A DNA stretch of 64,000 bases from Allobosea sp. (GCF_017308015.1 NZ_JAFKFW010000010.1:1-64000), one strand, 5' to 3'; counted from the stretch's first letter, positions 1-8,942 are shown. Made by a program: numbers and translations. Notes: generated by a model from the letters alone, not told the origin.

Positions 1-74
1 TGCTTCTCGTCACCGTCATCGCCCAGCGCCAGATCGTCGCCGGCTTGTCCGCCGGAGGCCTCAAGGACGGCTAG
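1..74 (+). CDS. C-terminal end of a carbohydrate ABC transporter permease (MalG-type), partial
   Basis: Only the last 24 codons are present, read in frame from base 3 to the TAG at 72-74. The tail reads AQRQIVAGLSAGGLKDG, which matches the usual MalG-family ending (QR, two or three residues, then GLxAGxxKG). That family forms one of the two inner-membrane permeases of CUT1-type sugar ABC importers. The next gene, 83 bases on, encodes a DapA-superfamily lyase, and such lyases often sit in sugar-acid import and catabolism operons. The family call rests on this short tail alone. Confidence 0.6.
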   Translation, partial: LLVTVIAQRQIVAGLSAGGLKDG

Positions 75-157
75 CGAAAGCCTAGAGAGCCGTCCGAAGG
101 GCGGTTCTGTCTTCAAGCCAACATGTCAGTCACGACTCAGCTCCGAAAGTCCTGTCC

Positions 158-1054
158 ATGGCCATCGAAAAGACCCGCTTCGGCCTCTCCTGCGCGATCA
201 CCACCCCGATGCGGGAGGGTGGAAGCGTCGACCTGCCGCGCCTCGTCCACCACGCCCAGCATGTGCTGGCGGAGGGCTGCGATTCCGTCACGCTGTTCGG
301 CACGACGGGCGAGGGCGCGGCGCTGGGGCTGCCGGCGCGTACCGCGATGATGGGAGCGCTGATCGGGGCGGGCGTCGATCCCGCCACGCAGATCTATGCC
401 GGCATCGCGGCCGCCTCGATGCATGAGGCGGTGGAGCAGGCGCGCATCGCGCTCGATGCCGGGGCAAAGGGGTTGCTGGTCGCGCCGCCCTTCTACTTCA
501 AGGGCGTCAGCGACGAGGGGCTCTATGTCTGGTTTTCGCAGTTTTTCGAGAAGCTCGGCGCCTCGGCCCGCAATGTCGTCGTCTACCATATCCCCTCGGT
601 GACGGCCGTCGAAATCAGCGTCGGGCTGGTGCAGCGATTGAAGACCGCGTTCCCGGGTCTCGTCATTGGCGTCAAGGATTCCTCGGGCAGCTACGCCAAT
701 ACCGAGGCGCTGCTGAAGGCGCATGGCGAGCTCGCCATCCTCGTCGGCGACGAGCGCCAGCTCGCCAAGGCGGTGCGCAACGGCGCGCAAGGCACGATCT
801 GCGGTCTCGCCAATCTCGTGCCGGGCCTGCTGCGCCCCATGGTCTATGAGGGCAAGGACAGCCCGGTCGTGAACGCGCTGGTCGACGAGATCTGCTCGCA
901 TCCGGTGCTGGCGGCGGTGAAAGCGCTGGTCGGGCACATTCACGGCGATGCCGGCTATGGCGCGATGCGGCCGCCGCTGGAAGCCCTGGACGCGGCCACC
1001 CGCAAGCGGCTCTTTGCGATCTTCGATTCGATCAAGCAGGCCAAGGCTGCCTGA
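158..1054 (+). CDS. Dihydrodipicolinate synthase (DapA) superfamily lyase/aldolase, substrate unknown
   Basis: A 298-residue class I aldolase-type TIM barrel. It shows GTTGEG at residues 48-53, the catalytic tyrosine at about 143 (YHIPS) and the Schiff-base lysine at about 173 (GVKDSSG). In true DapA the tyrosine motif continues YNVPSRT, and its arginine binds the substrate carboxylate. Here the equivalent residue is valine (YHIPSVT), so lysine biosynthesis is unlikely. A lyase for a sugar acid or another keto acid is more probable. It follows the end of a sugar-type ABC permease and precedes a GntR regulator by 23 bases, which suggests a small catabolic operon. No strong ribosome site precedes the ATG. 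Confidence 0.85.
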   Translation: MAIEKTRFGLSCAITTPMREGGSVDLPRLVHHAQHVLAEGCDSVTLFGTTGEGAALGLPARTAMMGALIGAGVDPATQIYAGIAAASMHEAVEQARIALDAGAKGLLVAPPFYFKGVSDEGLYVWFSQFFEKLGASARNVVVYHIPSVTAVEISVGLVQRLKTAFPGLVIGVKDSSGSYANTEALLKAHGELAILVGDERQLAKAVRNGAQGTICGLANLVPGLLRPMVYEGKDSPVVNALVDEICSHPVLAAVKALVGHIHGDAGYGAMRPPLEALDAATRKRLFAIFDSIKQAKAA

Positions 1055-1077
1055 GAGGAATGCCGGAAGGAGGGATC

Positions 1078-1755
1078 GTGAGCGAGCCGGAGCAGGAACC
1101 GCGCGAGGGCGAACCGCTGAAGCTGAGGGAGCGCGCCTATGCCTCCTTCACCGAACGACTGCTGGCGCGCGAGATCAAGCCCGGGCAGTTCGTGACCCAG
1201 CGCGAACTTGTGGCGATGACCGGCTTTCCGCTCGGCGCCATCCGCGAACTGATTCCGCGACTGGAGGCGGAGGGGTTGATCAAGACCGTGCCGCAGCGCG
1301 GCATGCAGGTCGCCCATGTCGATCTCAACCTGATCCGCAACGCCTTCCAGTTCCGGCTCTTCCTGGAGAAGGAGGCGACGGCGCTCTACACGCGGAACGC
1401 GACGGACGACGAGATCGCCGAGCAGCGTGCCCGCCACGAGGCGATCATCGCGCGGGCCGAGGCCGGGGGCGACGAGCGCCTGATCGAGGATGCCGAGGAT
1501 ACCGACCGCCTGATGCACGAGGCGATCATCGACCATCTCGACAACGACATCGTCAGCCAGGCGTTTCGCGTGACCTGGCTGAAGATCAGGCTGATCCGGC
1601 AATACGAGACGCGCATCCAGAACCACATCCTGGTGCCGGTGATGCAGGACCACCTCAAGATCATCGCCGCGATCGAGAGCCGCGACCCGGAGCGCGCCGC
1701 GGACGAAATGAGCATTCATATCGGGAACGCCCGCGCGCGGGCGATGCAGTACTGA
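1078..1755 (+). CDS. GntR family transcriptional regulator (FadR/FCD subfamily)
   Basis: A 225-residue regulator with an N-terminal winged helix (about residues 10-80, including TQRELVAMTGFPLGAIREL) and a C-terminal all-helical FCD ligand domain. The FCD domain has spaced Asp/His residues (DRLMHEAII, MQDHLK, MSIHI) typical of its metal-binding pocket. I chose the GTG at 1078 because AAGGAGGG lies directly before it at 1067-1074. An in-frame ATG at 1060 has no properly spaced ribosome site. It probably controls the preceding lyase and sugar-transporter genes; the effector is unknown. Confidence 0.85.
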   Translation: MSEPEQEPREGEPLKLRERAYASFTERLLAREIKPGQFVTQRELVAMTGFPLGAIRELIPRLEAEGLIKTVPQRGMQVAHVDLNLIRNAFQFRLFLEKEATALYTRNATDDEIAEQRARHEAIIARAEAGGDERLIEDAEDTDRLMHEAIIDHLDNDIVSQAFRVTWLKIRLIRQYETRIQNHILVPVMQDHLKIIAAIESRDPERAADEMSIHIGNARARAMQY

Positions 1756-1912
1756 CGATTGCGATCGTCACGGGCAGCGGAAGGGGCGTGCTGACCAGCC
1801 CGGGAGTTTGGAAACGCCGCCTTCGCGGCTTCATTCTCAGCCAGAGCCAATGAACGCCGTCTGCTTGGCGACCTGGCCGCCGATCGACGTGACGGGTGTG
1901 GTGATCGGGGCG

Positions 1913-2866
1913 CTACCCGCCTTCGGGCTCGCCGCCATCATCGAGATAGCGGCTCACCGGTATGACGATCTCCCCGTCCAGCGTGCCGATCGCCGCCTCG
2001 TCCCTGTCCTTGTAGGGAATCGCGCGCAGGACATGGCGGATGGCGTTGAGCCGGGCGCGGAGCTTGTCGTTGCTGCGCACGATGTACCAGGGTGCGTCCT
2101 CGGCGGAGGTGCGCGCCAGCATCTCGTCGAAGGCGCGCGAGTAATCGTCGAAGCGCGGAATCGCTTCGAAATCGATCGGCGAGAGTTTCCAGCGCTTGAG
2201 GGGATCGTGCCAGCGGGCGTGCAGGCGAGTCATCTGCATCTCGCGCCCGATGGTCAGAAAGAGCTTGATCAGGCGGATGCCGTCGCGGGCGAGCATACCC
2301 TCGAAGGCAGGCGCCTCATGCAGGAAATGCTCGGTCTGCTCGGGGGTGCAGAAGCCCATGACGCGCTCGACGCCGGCGCGGTTGTACCAGGAGCGATCGA
2401 AGAACACGATCTCGCCGGCAGCCGGCATCTCCGCTGCGTAGCGCTGCAGATACCACTGGCCCTTCTCGGTGTCGGATGGCTTCGACAGGGCGACGATGCG
2501 GGCCTGGCGCGGATTGAGATGCTGGGTGAAGCGGGCGATCGTGCCGCCCTTGCCGGCGCCGTCGCGACCTTCGAAAACGATGACGATGCGTTCGCCATGC
2601 TTTGCGGTCCAACGCGCCAGCTTCTGCAGTTCGATCTGCAGCGGCTCCATCTCGCGGTTGTAGCGCTTCCGCTTCATCCGCTTGCCATAGGGGTAGTTCC
2701 CGCTGTGATAGGCGGCGTCGATGATCGCTTCCGGCAGGCTGTCGGCCTCGATGTCGAAGCCTTTCGGCTTGCCGGATTTGGTGCGGGCTTTGGTCGGCTT
2801 GGCGTGATCTTCCGACTGCACGACAATTGTTTCCTTCACGTTCGCACCCGAGGATTTCTTCGTCAT
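1913..2866 (-). CDS. ppk2: Polyphosphate kinase 2 (PPK2 family)
   Basis: A 317-residue P-loop kinase that moves phosphate between polyphosphate and nucleotides, cytosolic. Residues 1-45 are a charged, low-complexity extension. The PPK2 core has Walker A GRDGAGKGG at about 100-108 and the Walker B/lid segment FFDRSWYNRAG at about 155-165. The GNYPYGKRMKRKRYNREM stretch before it is typical of the single-domain class. Whether it mainly makes GTP/ATP from polyphosphate or the reverse cannot be read from the sequence. It diverges from phoR across a repeat-bearing intergenic region and so borders the phosphate-uptake locus, which suits a role in phosphate storage. I see no Pho box before it. Confidence 0.93.
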   Translation of the reverse strand: MTKKSSGANVKETIVVQSEDHAKPTKARTKSGKPKGFDIEADSLPEAIIDAAYHSGNYPYGKRMKRKRYNREMEPLQIELQKLARWTAKHGERIVIVFEGRDGAGKGGTIARFTQHLNPRQARIVALSKPSDTEKGQWYLQRYAAEMPAAGEIVFFDRSWYNRAGVERVMGFCTPEQTEHFLHEAPAFEGMLARDGIRLIKLFLTIGREMQMTRLHARWHDPLKRWKLSPIDFEAIPRFDDYSRAFDEMLARTSAEDAPWYIVRSNDKLRARLNAIRHVLRAIPYKDRDEAAIGTLDGEIVIPVSRYLDDGGEPEGG

Positions 2867-2901
2867 CGGCAGGTTCCCTTTCGCGGGCAGCCTAGCCGGC
2901 T

Positions 2902-3003
2902 AGAGCATTTTCGCAATTCTCAGAATCACGGACATGCCCTAGCTCTCTGTTTTGTCGCATTTTCTTCATGCGAACCGGTGTCCGCTCCGCTCGAACATGC
3001 TCC
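2902..3003. repeat. Intergenic repeat with near-inverted ends, between ppk2 and phoR
   Basis: The left end AGAGCATTTTCG (from about 2902) and right end CGAACATGCTCC (to about 3003) are imperfect inverted repeats. The interior contains TTTTGTCGCATTTTCTTCA and ACCGGTGTCC (about 2951-2985). From general knowledge this resembles an intergenic repeat frequent in Hyphomicrobiales genomes. It is not an insertion sequence and has no ORF of its own. It fills the space between the divergent ppk2 and phoR genes. Confidence 0.6.
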
Positions 3004-3087
3004 GGGCCACGGAAGGGAATTGACGCCCGCCGCGCTTCCGCTCAGGAAGAGGCCCGTCGGCATCCGCCGTCTGTCTCCGGGCTTTCC

Positions 3088-4146
3088 ATGGTCTATCTTG
3101 CCCCTTCCAACGCCGCGCTCGTGCGGGATGTGATCGAGGCGATCGGTGCGCCCGCGGTACTGCTCGACGGGCAGGGGGTGGCGCAGGCGCTGAGCCCGGC
3201 CATGCACGCGCTGATTCCGGGACTGGCGGCCGGCAAGCTCCTGGCGCTGGTGCTGCGCGATCCCGATCTCAACGATGCGATCGAGCAGGTGGCGATCGAG
3301 GGCGGCGCCAAGACGATTGAACTCGTCGAGCGCGTGCCGGTCGAGCGAACCTTCCGCATCCATATCGCCGCGCTCCGCGACAGCGGCCTGCGCCACGCGA
3401 CGCTGCTGACCTTCCAGGACCTGAGCGAGCAGCGCGTGATCGAGCGCATGCGCGTCGATTTCGTCGCCAATGCCAGCCATGAACTGCGCACGCCTTTGGC
3501 CTCGCTGCTCGGCTTCGTCGAGACCCTGCAGGGTCCGGCACGGAATGACGAGCGCGCGCGCGAGCGCTTCCTCGGCATCATGCGCGAGCAGGGCCTGCGG
3601 ATGGCACGGCTGGTCGACGACCTGCTCTCGCTGTCGCGGATCGAACAGCGCGCCCATGTCGCGCCGGATACGCCGGTCGATCTCGCCGGCATCGCCCGTG
3701 AAATCGTGGATTCGCTGACGCTGATGGCCCGCGAACGTAACGTCACGCTGGCGCTGAAGACGCCGCGCGAGGCGCTGCGGGTACCGGGCGACCGCGACGA
3801 ATTGCTGCGGCTGATGGAGAATCTCGTCGAGAACGCGATCAAATACGGCAAGCCGGGAGGCGAGGTCGCGATCACCGTCGATGCCGGCGAGAGCGAGGCG
3901 AGCTTCAGCGTACGTGACGACGGGCCGGGTATCGCGCCGGAGCATCTGCCGCGCCTCACCGAGCGCTTCTACCGGATCGACACGGCGGCGAGCCGGGAGA
4001 CCGGGGGCACGGGGCTGGGGCTGGCCATCGTCAAGCATATCGTGCTGCGCCATCGCGGACGGCTCACGATCGAGAGCAAGACGGGCGAGGGCGCGACCTT
4101 CAGGGCGATCCTGCCGCGTTTCGAGGCAGGGCGGGCCGCCGGCTAG
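3088..4146 (+). CDS. phoR: Phosphate regulon sensor histidine kinase PhoR
   Basis: A 352-residue sensor kinase that phosphorylates PhoB when phosphate is scarce. A PAS-like region (about residues 10-115) is followed by a HisKA helix with phospho-acceptor His131 (NASHELRTPLASLLGF). The catalytic domain has its N box (ENLVENAIKYG), G1 box (DDGPGIA), F box (ERFYRID) and G2 box (GGTGLGLAIVKHI). Identity as PhoR rests on its place directly before pstSCAB-phoU-phoB. From this ATG there is no membrane segment, whereas PhoR proteins usually have one or two N-terminal helices. The upstream open frame to 2968 adds only repeat-derived, basic sequence. Confidence 0.9.
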   Translation: MVYLAPSNAALVRDVIEAIGAPAVLLDGQGVAQALSPAMHALIPGLAAGKLLALVLRDPDLNDAIEQVAIEGGAKTIELVERVPVERTFRIHIAALRDSGLRHATLLTFQDLSEQRVIERMRVDFVANASHELRTPLASLLGFVETLQGPARNDERARERFLGIMREQGLRMARLVDDLLSLSRIEQRAHVAPDTPVDLAGIAREIVDSLTLMARERNVTLALKTPREALRVPGDRDELLRLMENLVENAIKYGKPGGEVAITVDAGESEASFSVRDDGPGIAPEHLPRLTERFYRIDTAASRETGGTGLGLAIVKHIVLRHRGRLTIESKTGEGATFRAILPRFEAGRAAG

Positions 4147-4186
4147 TCCGGGCACGCAGGACATTCGTGACAGCTTTCATGACGAA

Positions 4187-4204
4187 CTGTCATTTGGCTG
4201 TCAT
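4187..4204 (+). promoter_or_regulatory. Pho box (PhoB operator) before pstS
   Basis: CTGTCAT-TTGG-CTGTCAT gives two perfect 7-base direct repeats with an 11-base period, the standard PhoB binding layout. It lies 56 bases before the chosen pstS start and after the phoR stop, so it should drive pstSCAB-phoU-phoB from an internal promoter when PhoB is phosphorylated. Confidence 0.85.
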
Positions 4205-4260
4205 ACAGAAGGTGTTCTGACAGGGCCGCTGCATATAGCGACCAGATGAGGACATCTCAC

Positions 4261-5286
4261 ATGCGCAAGATTCTCGTTCTCGCGGCTGTTGCCGCCGGGA
4301 TCGCCGGTTCCGCCCAGGCTGCCGACATCACCGGTGCCGGCGCGACCTTCCCTTTCCCGATCTATGCAAAGTGGGCCGAAGCCTACAAGAAGGAGACGGG
4401 TACCGGCCTGAACTACCAGTCGATCGGCTCGGGTGGCGGCATCCGCCAGATCAAGGCCAAGACCGTCGCCTTCGGCGCCACCGACGCCCCGCTGAAGGGC
4501 GAGGACCTGACCAAGGACGGCCTGATCCAGTTCCCGACCGTGATGGGCGGCGTCGTGCCGGCCGTGAACATCGCCGGCGTCGAGCCGGGCAAGCTCAAGC
4601 TCTCGGGCGAGATCATCGCCCAGATCTACATGGGCGACATCAAGAAGTGGAACGATCCGAAGATCGTCGCGCTCAATGCCGGCGTCACCCTGCCTGACGC
4701 CAACATCAACCCGGTCTACCGTTCTGACGGCTCGGGCACGACCTTCGTGTTCACCGATTATCTCTCCAAGGTCTCGGCCGACTGGAAGTCGAAGCTCGGC
4801 ACCAATACCGCCGTGCAGTGGCCGGTCGGCATCGGCGGCAAGGGCAATGAGGGCGTCTCCGCCTCGGTCAAGCAGGTCGCCAATTCGATCGGCTATGTCG
4901 AGTACGCCTATGCCAAGCAGAACAAGCTCTCGCACGCCCTGGTGAAGAACGCCGACGGCAATTTCCCGGCGCCGGAAGAGAAGGCCTTCCAGGCCGCCGC
5001 CGCCAACGCCAACTGGCAGGAGCAGCCCGGCTTCGGCATCTCGCTCAACAACCAGAAGGGCGCGGACGCCTGGCCGATCACCTCGGCGACCTTCATCCTG
5101 GTCCATGCCAAGCCGGAGAAGCCGGAAGAGGTGCAGGCCGCGCTGAAGTTCTTCGACTGGGCCTACAAGAGCGGCGACAAGCTGGCGAGCGACCTCGACT
5201 ATGTCGCTCTGCCGTCGAACGTGAAGGACCAGGTCCGCAACGCCTGGAAGGGCGTGACCGACAATTCCGGCAAGCCGATCTTCTGA
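4261..5286 (+). CDS. pstS: Phosphate ABC transporter periplasmic substrate-binding protein PstS
   Basis: A 341-residue periplasmic phosphate-binding protein. It has a signal peptide (MRKILVLAAVAAGIAGSAQA, cut near residue 20) and then the mature start ADITGAGATFPFPIY. The family phosphate-contact motifs GSGGGIRQI, FGATDAPL and RSDGSGTTFVFTDYL are all present. I chose the ATG at 4261 over that at 4246 because TGAGGAC precedes it at suitable spacing and it gives a clean signal peptide. A Pho box lies upstream and a strong hairpin downstream, consistent with PstS being made in excess over the permease. Confidence 0.97.
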   Translation: MRKILVLAAVAAGIAGSAQAADITGAGATFPFPIYAKWAEAYKKETGTGLNYQSIGSGGGIRQIKAKTVAFGATDAPLKGEDLTKDGLIQFPTVMGGVVPAVNIAGVEPGKLKLSGEIIAQIYMGDIKKWNDPKIVALNAGVTLPDANINPVYRSDGSGTTFVFTDYLSKVSADWKSKLGTNTAVQWPVGIGGKGNEGVSASVKQVANSIGYVEYAYAKQNKLSHALVKNADGNFPAPEEKAFQAAAANANWQEQPGFGISLNNQKGADAWPITSATFILVHAKPEKPEEVQAALKFFDWAYKSGDKLASDLDYVALPSNVKDQVRNAWKGVTDNSGKPIF

Positions 5287-5303
5287 TCGCAGCCGCCGAC
5301 AAG

Positions 5304-5331
5304 GACGAGGCGGGTTTCTACCCGCCTCGTC
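5304..5331 (+). terminator. Hairpin terminator/attenuator between pstS and pstC
   Basis: GACGAGGCGGG (5304-5314), a 6-base loop, then CCCGCCTCGTC (5321-5331): a perfect 11-bp GC-rich stem 17 bases after the pstS stop, followed by only a short T-containing run. It probably ends part of the transcription or protects the pstS 3' end, giving more PstS than PstC/A/B. Confidence 0.7.
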
Positions 5332-5341
5332 GCATTCTTCG

Positions 5342-5390
5342 AGCCCTCATCCCGAGGAGCGCTTTTCGGGAGCTCTTCGGGATGAGGGCT
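5342..5390. repeat. Palindromic intergenic repeat (14-bp perfect arms)
   Basis: AGCCCTCATCCCGA at 5342-5355 is perfectly repeated inverted at 5377-5390. It sits directly after the pstS hairpin and before pstC. The CTCATCC-type arms resemble small palindromic repeats scattered through Hyphomicrobiales genomes. Only one copy of this type is visible in the window. Confidence 0.65.
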
Positions 5391-5453
5391 GAGGTTGACG
5401 GGCCGGGCGACCGGCAGCAGACAGCCTCTGCCACGCCACCGGAGCCTTCGCGG

Positions 5454-6428
5454 ATGACCGCAGCAACCGACATGACGAGCATTCCCGGCGCGAAGCCGAT
5501 CGCGCGGAAGACGCCGAAGGCGACCTTCGATCTCGTTTTCCGAAATGCCAGCTTCGCTGCCGCGTTGCTGGTGCTGGTGCTGCTCGCCGCGATCATGGCC
5601 TCGATGGTCATCGGCGGCTGGCCGGCCTTCCGCGAATTCGGGCTCGGCTTCATCACCTCCAGCGTCTGGGACACCCAGAACGAGCAATACGGCGCCTGGC
5701 CGGCGATCGTCGGCACGCTCTCGACCGCTTTGATCGCGCTGGTGATCGGCGTCCCGCTCTCGCTGGGCATCGCGGTCTACCTGACCCAGCTTGCGCCGGC
5801 CTGGTTCAAGAAGCCGGTCGCGACCGCGATCGAGCTGCTCGCCGCCGTGCCGTCGATCATCTACGGCATGTGGGGCCTGTTCGTCTTCGTACCGCTGTTC
5901 GCCGCCTATGTGCAGATCCCGCTCTCGAACATCGTCGAGGGCATGCCGATCGTCGGCACGGTGCTCTACTCCCGCTCGCCCTCCGGGCTGGGCATCTTCA
6001 CCGCCGGCATCATCCTCGCCTTCATGATCGTGCCGTTCATCGCCTCGATCACCCGCGACATGCTGGAGCAGATTCCTTCGGTGCTGCGCGAGAGCGCCTA
6101 TGGGATCGGCGCGACGACCTGGGAGGTCGTCCGCCATGTACTGGTGCCGCAGGCCGGTGTCTCGATCATCGGTGCGATCATGCTGGGTCTCGGCCGTGCG
6201 CTCGGCGAGACGATGGCCGTGACCTTCGTCGTCGGCAATGCCAACCGGCTTTCGGCCTCGATCCTCGACCCCGGCTCGACCATCGCCTCGCGCATCGCCA
6301 ACGAATTCAACGAGGCGCTGGGCCTCCAGCTCAACGCGCTGATCGCGCTGGGCTGCATCCTGTTCTTCGTCACCTTCGTCGTCCTCGTCATCGCGCGGCT
6401 ACTGGTCGCCCGCGTCAAGCGCTACTGA
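5454..6428 (+). CDS. pstC: Phosphate ABC transporter permease PstC
   Basis: A 324-residue inner-membrane permease with about six hydrophobic segments; the first covers residues about 36-60 ([19 protein letters not shown]). The EAA-type loop that docks PstB reads [22 protein letters not shown] start it at the ATG at 5454, preceded by GGAG at 5441-5444; the open frame to 5382 runs into the palindromic repeat. It pairs with PstA, which begins 10 bases after its stop. Confidence 0.95.
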   Translation: MTAATDMTSIPGAKPIARKTPKATFDLVFRNASFAAALLVLVLLAAIMASMVIGGWPAFREFGLGFITSSVWDTQNEQYGAWPAIVGTLSTALIALVIGVPLSLGIAVYLTQLAPAWFKKPVATAIELLAAVPSIIYGMWGLFVFVPLFAAYVQIPLSNIVEGMPIVGTVLYSRSPSGLGIFTAGIILAFMIVPFIASITRDMLEQIPSVLRESAYGIGATTWEVVRHVLVPQAGVSIIGAIMLGLGRALGETMAVTFVVGNANRLSASILDPGSTIASRIANEFNEALGLQLNALIALGCILFFVTFVVLVIARLLVARVKRY

Positions 6429-6438
6429 GGCTGCCTCC

Positions 6439-7323
6439 ATGACCATGACGACCACGCCCCGCGAACTCCCGCATGCCCCCTGGGGGCGCGTGCGCCAGTC
6501 GCGCCGCACTGCCGACCGGATGATGAAGATCACTGCCGCCGGCTTCACCTTCATCGCCATCTTCGTGCTGTTCTGGATCCTCGGCATGCTCGTGGTGAAG
6601 GGCATCGGCGGCCTTTCGCTCGCGACCTTCACCGCGGTCACGCCCGGCCCCGGCACGGAAGGCGGCGGCCTCGCCAACGCCATCGTCGGCTCCTTCGTGC
6701 TGACCTTCCTCGGCATCGCCATTGCCACGCCGATCGGCGTGCTGGCCGGAACCTGGCTCGCGGAATATGGCCGCGGCTCCAAGCTCGCGAACATCATCCG
6801 CTTCATCAACGACATCCTGCTCTCGGCACCGTCGATTCTGATCGGCCTGTTCGTCTATGTCATCCTGGTCGAGCCGTTCCGCGGCTATTCCGGCTGGGCG
6901 GGCGGTGTCGCGCTCGGCATCATCGCGATCCCGGTCATCGTGCGCACCACCGAGGACATGCTGAACCTCGTGCCCGGCCCGCTGCGCGAGGCGGGAGCGG
7001 CGCTCGGTGCCCCGCCCTCCGTCGTGATCACCTCGGTCACCTGGCGCGCGGCCAAGGCCGGCATGGTGACCGGCATCCTCCTGGCGCTCGCCCGTATCGC
7101 CGGCGAGACCGCGCCGCTGCTCTTCACCGCGCTGAACAACAATTTCTGGTTCTCGCCCTCGCTCGTCGGCGGCGTCTCGAACCTGCCCGTGACGATCTAC
7201 CAGTTCGCTTCCGCGCCTTACGAGAACTGGCAGCAGCTCGCCTGGGCCGGTTCGCTCATCATCACCGTCTCGATCCTCGTGCTCTCGCTCGTTGCCCGGC
7301 GCATCGTCGCCGGCGGCAAGTAG
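6439..7323 (+). CDS. pstA: Phosphate ABC transporter permease PstA
   Basis: A 294-residue second permease of the Pst importer. About six membrane segments are visible, beginning near residues 30-55 ([19 protein letters not shown]). The ATPase-docking loop reads [20 protein letters not shown] and is followed by [21 protein letters not shown]. It lies between pstC (10-base gap) and pstB (41-base gap) in the same operon. Confidence 0.95.
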   Translation: MTMTTTPRELPHAPWGRVRQSRRTADRMMKITAAGFTFIAIFVLFWILGMLVVKGIGGLSLATFTAVTPGPGTEGGGLANAIVGSFVLTFLGIAIATPIGVLAGTWLAEYGRGSKLANIIRFINDILLSAPSILIGLFVYVILVEPFRGYSGWAGGVALGIIAIPVIVRTTEDMLNLVPGPLREAGAALGAPPSVVITSVTWRAAKAGMVTGILLALARIAGETAPLLFTALNNNFWFSPSLVGGVSNLPVTIYQFASAPYENWQQLAWAGSLIITVSILVLSLVARRIVAGGK

Positions 7324-7364
7324 GGCTTGAAACCAACCCGGTCGCGACCGACCTTGAGGACTTA

Positions 7365-8171
7365 ATGTCGATGCTTTCGACCCTTGATCTCTCCCCCCAG
7401 TCGCTCGATGCCGAGGCGCCCGTCCGGATCGCGGTGAAGAACCTCGATTTCTACTACGGCGAGCACAAGGCGCTGAAGAACATCAATCTCGACTTCCGTG
7501 ACCGGCACGTCACGGCGCTGATCGGCCCGTCCGGCTGCGGCAAGTCGACCCTGCTGCGCATCTTCAACCGCATCTACTCGCTCTATCCGGAGCAGCGCGC
7601 GGAAGGGCAGATCATGCTCGACGGCCGCAACATCATCTCCAACGACGTCGATGTGAACGAATTGCGCTCGCGCGTCGGCATGGTCTTCCAGAAGCCGACG
7701 CCCTTCCCGATGTCGATCTACGACAATGTCGCCTTCGGCATCCGCCTCTATGAGAAGCCGCCGAAGTCGGAGCTCGACGACCGCGTCGAAGGCGCGCTGC
7801 GCCGCGCCGCGCTCTGGGATGAGGTCAAGGACAAGCTGAAGAGCTCCGGCATGGGCCTCTCCGGCGGCCAGCAGCAGCGCCTGTGCATCGCGCGCACCAT
7901 CGCGCAGAAGCCGGAAGTGATCCTGTTCGACGAGCCGACCTCGGCGCTCGACCCGATCTCGACCGGCAAGATCGAGGACCTGCTGGAGCAGCTCAAGAGC
8001 GACTTCACCATCGCCATCGTCACGCACAACATGCAGCAGGCGGCGCGCATCTCGCAGTACACGGCGTTCATGTATCTCGGTGAGGTCATCGAATTCGCGC
8101 CGACCAACACGATTTTCATGAACCCTGCCAAGAAGCAGACCCAGGACTACGTCACCGGCCGTTTCGGCTGA
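7365..8171 (+). CDS. pstB: Phosphate ABC transporter ATP-binding protein PstB
   Basis: A 268-residue ATPase that powers phosphate import. Walker [10 protein letters not shown], the family-typical [14 protein letters not shown] loop, the signature [13 protein letters not shown] and Walker [12 protein letters not shown] are in order, with the switch histidine in [16 protein letters not shown] lies just before the ATG at 7365; an ATG two codons later is possible. With PhoU it also transmits the phosphate signal to PhoR. Confidence 0.97.
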   Translation: MSMLSTLDLSPQSLDAEAPVRIAVKNLDFYYGEHKALKNINLDFRDRHVTALIGPSGCGKSTLLRIFNRIYSLYPEQRAEGQIMLDGRNIISNDVDVNELRSRVGMVFQKPTPFPMSIYDNVAFGIRLYEKPPKSELDDRVEGALRRAALWDEVKDKLKSSGMGLSGGQQQRLCIARTIAQKPEVILFDEPTSALDPISTGKIEDLLEQLKSDFTIAIVTHNMQQAARISQYTAFMYLGEVIEFAPTNTIFMNPAKKQTQDYVTGRFG

Positions 8172-8197
8172 GCGGCGACGGGGCAGAGGAATACGCC

Positions 8198-8917
8198 ATG
8201 ACCGAACATATCGTCCGCTCCTATGACGCCGATCTCGAAGGCATCCGCCGCAGCCTCGCCGAAATGGGCGGCATGGCTGAGCGCATGCTGGGTGATTCCA
8301 CGGTGGCCCTCGTTCGCCGCGACACTGCGCTCGCCCAGAAGATCATCTCGGCCGACCAGCGTCTCGACAATCTCCAGCGCGAGGTCGAGGAAAAGGCCGT
8401 GCTCACCATCGCGCGGCGCCAGCCGCTGGCGCAGGACCTGCGCGAGCTGATCTCGGCGATCCGCCTCGCCTCCGACATCGAGCGCGTCGGCGATCTCGCC
8501 AAGAACATCGCCAAGCGCGCCGTCGCCATCGCCGGGCAGTTCCAGCCGCCGCATCGTGCGGTGGTCGGCCTCGAGCATATCAGCCGCCTGGTGCAGGCGC
8601 AGCTCAAGGACGTGCTCGACGCCTATGCCGCGACCAACGAGCAGAAGGCGCTCGAGGTCTGGAAGCGCGACGACGAGATCGACGCGCTCTACACCTCGCT
8701 GTTCCGCGAACTCCTGACCTATATGATGGAAGACCCGCGCAATATCACCTTCTGCACGCATCTCCTGTTCTGCGCCAAGAACATCGAGCGCATCGGCGAC
8801 CACACCACCAATATCGCCGAGACCATCCATTACCTCGTCACCGGTGATTCCCTCGACGTGAACCGCCCCAAGCTCGACACGACCAATATCGAGGTCGAAG
8901 CGGTGACGGGAAATTGA
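8198..8917 (+). CDS. phoU: Phosphate signalling protein PhoU
   Basis: A 239-residue all-helical cytosolic protein with the two PhoU repeats. Repeat-typical acidic metal-binding motifs appear as SDIERVGDLAKNIAKRA in the first half and NIERIGDHTTNIAE in the second. It holds PhoR inactive when phosphate is plentiful, working with the Pst transporter. It starts 26 bases after pstB. Confidence 0.97.
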   Translation: MTEHIVRSYDADLEGIRRSLAEMGGMAERMLGDSTVALVRRDTALAQKIISADQRLDNLQREVEEKAVLTIARRQPLAQDLRELISAIRLASDIERVGDLAKNIAKRAVAIAGQFQPPHRAVVGLEHISRLVQAQLKDVLDAYAATNEQKALEVWKRDDEIDALYTSLFRELLTYMMEDPRNITFCTHLLFCAKNIERIGDHTTNIAETIHYLVTGDSLDVNRPKLDTTNIEVEAVTGN

Positions 8918-8942
8918 ACGAATACGAAGTGCCGTAGCCTCT

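Noticed and set aside
2902-3003. Insertion sequence between ppk2 and phoR
   Set aside because: Only about 100 bases, no transposase frame and no clear target duplication; a small intergenic repeat is the better reading.
4171-4180. Third Pho repeat before pstS (CTTTCAT at 4174)
   Set aside because: It is 13 bases from the next repeat instead of 11, so it is out of phase with the PhoB array.
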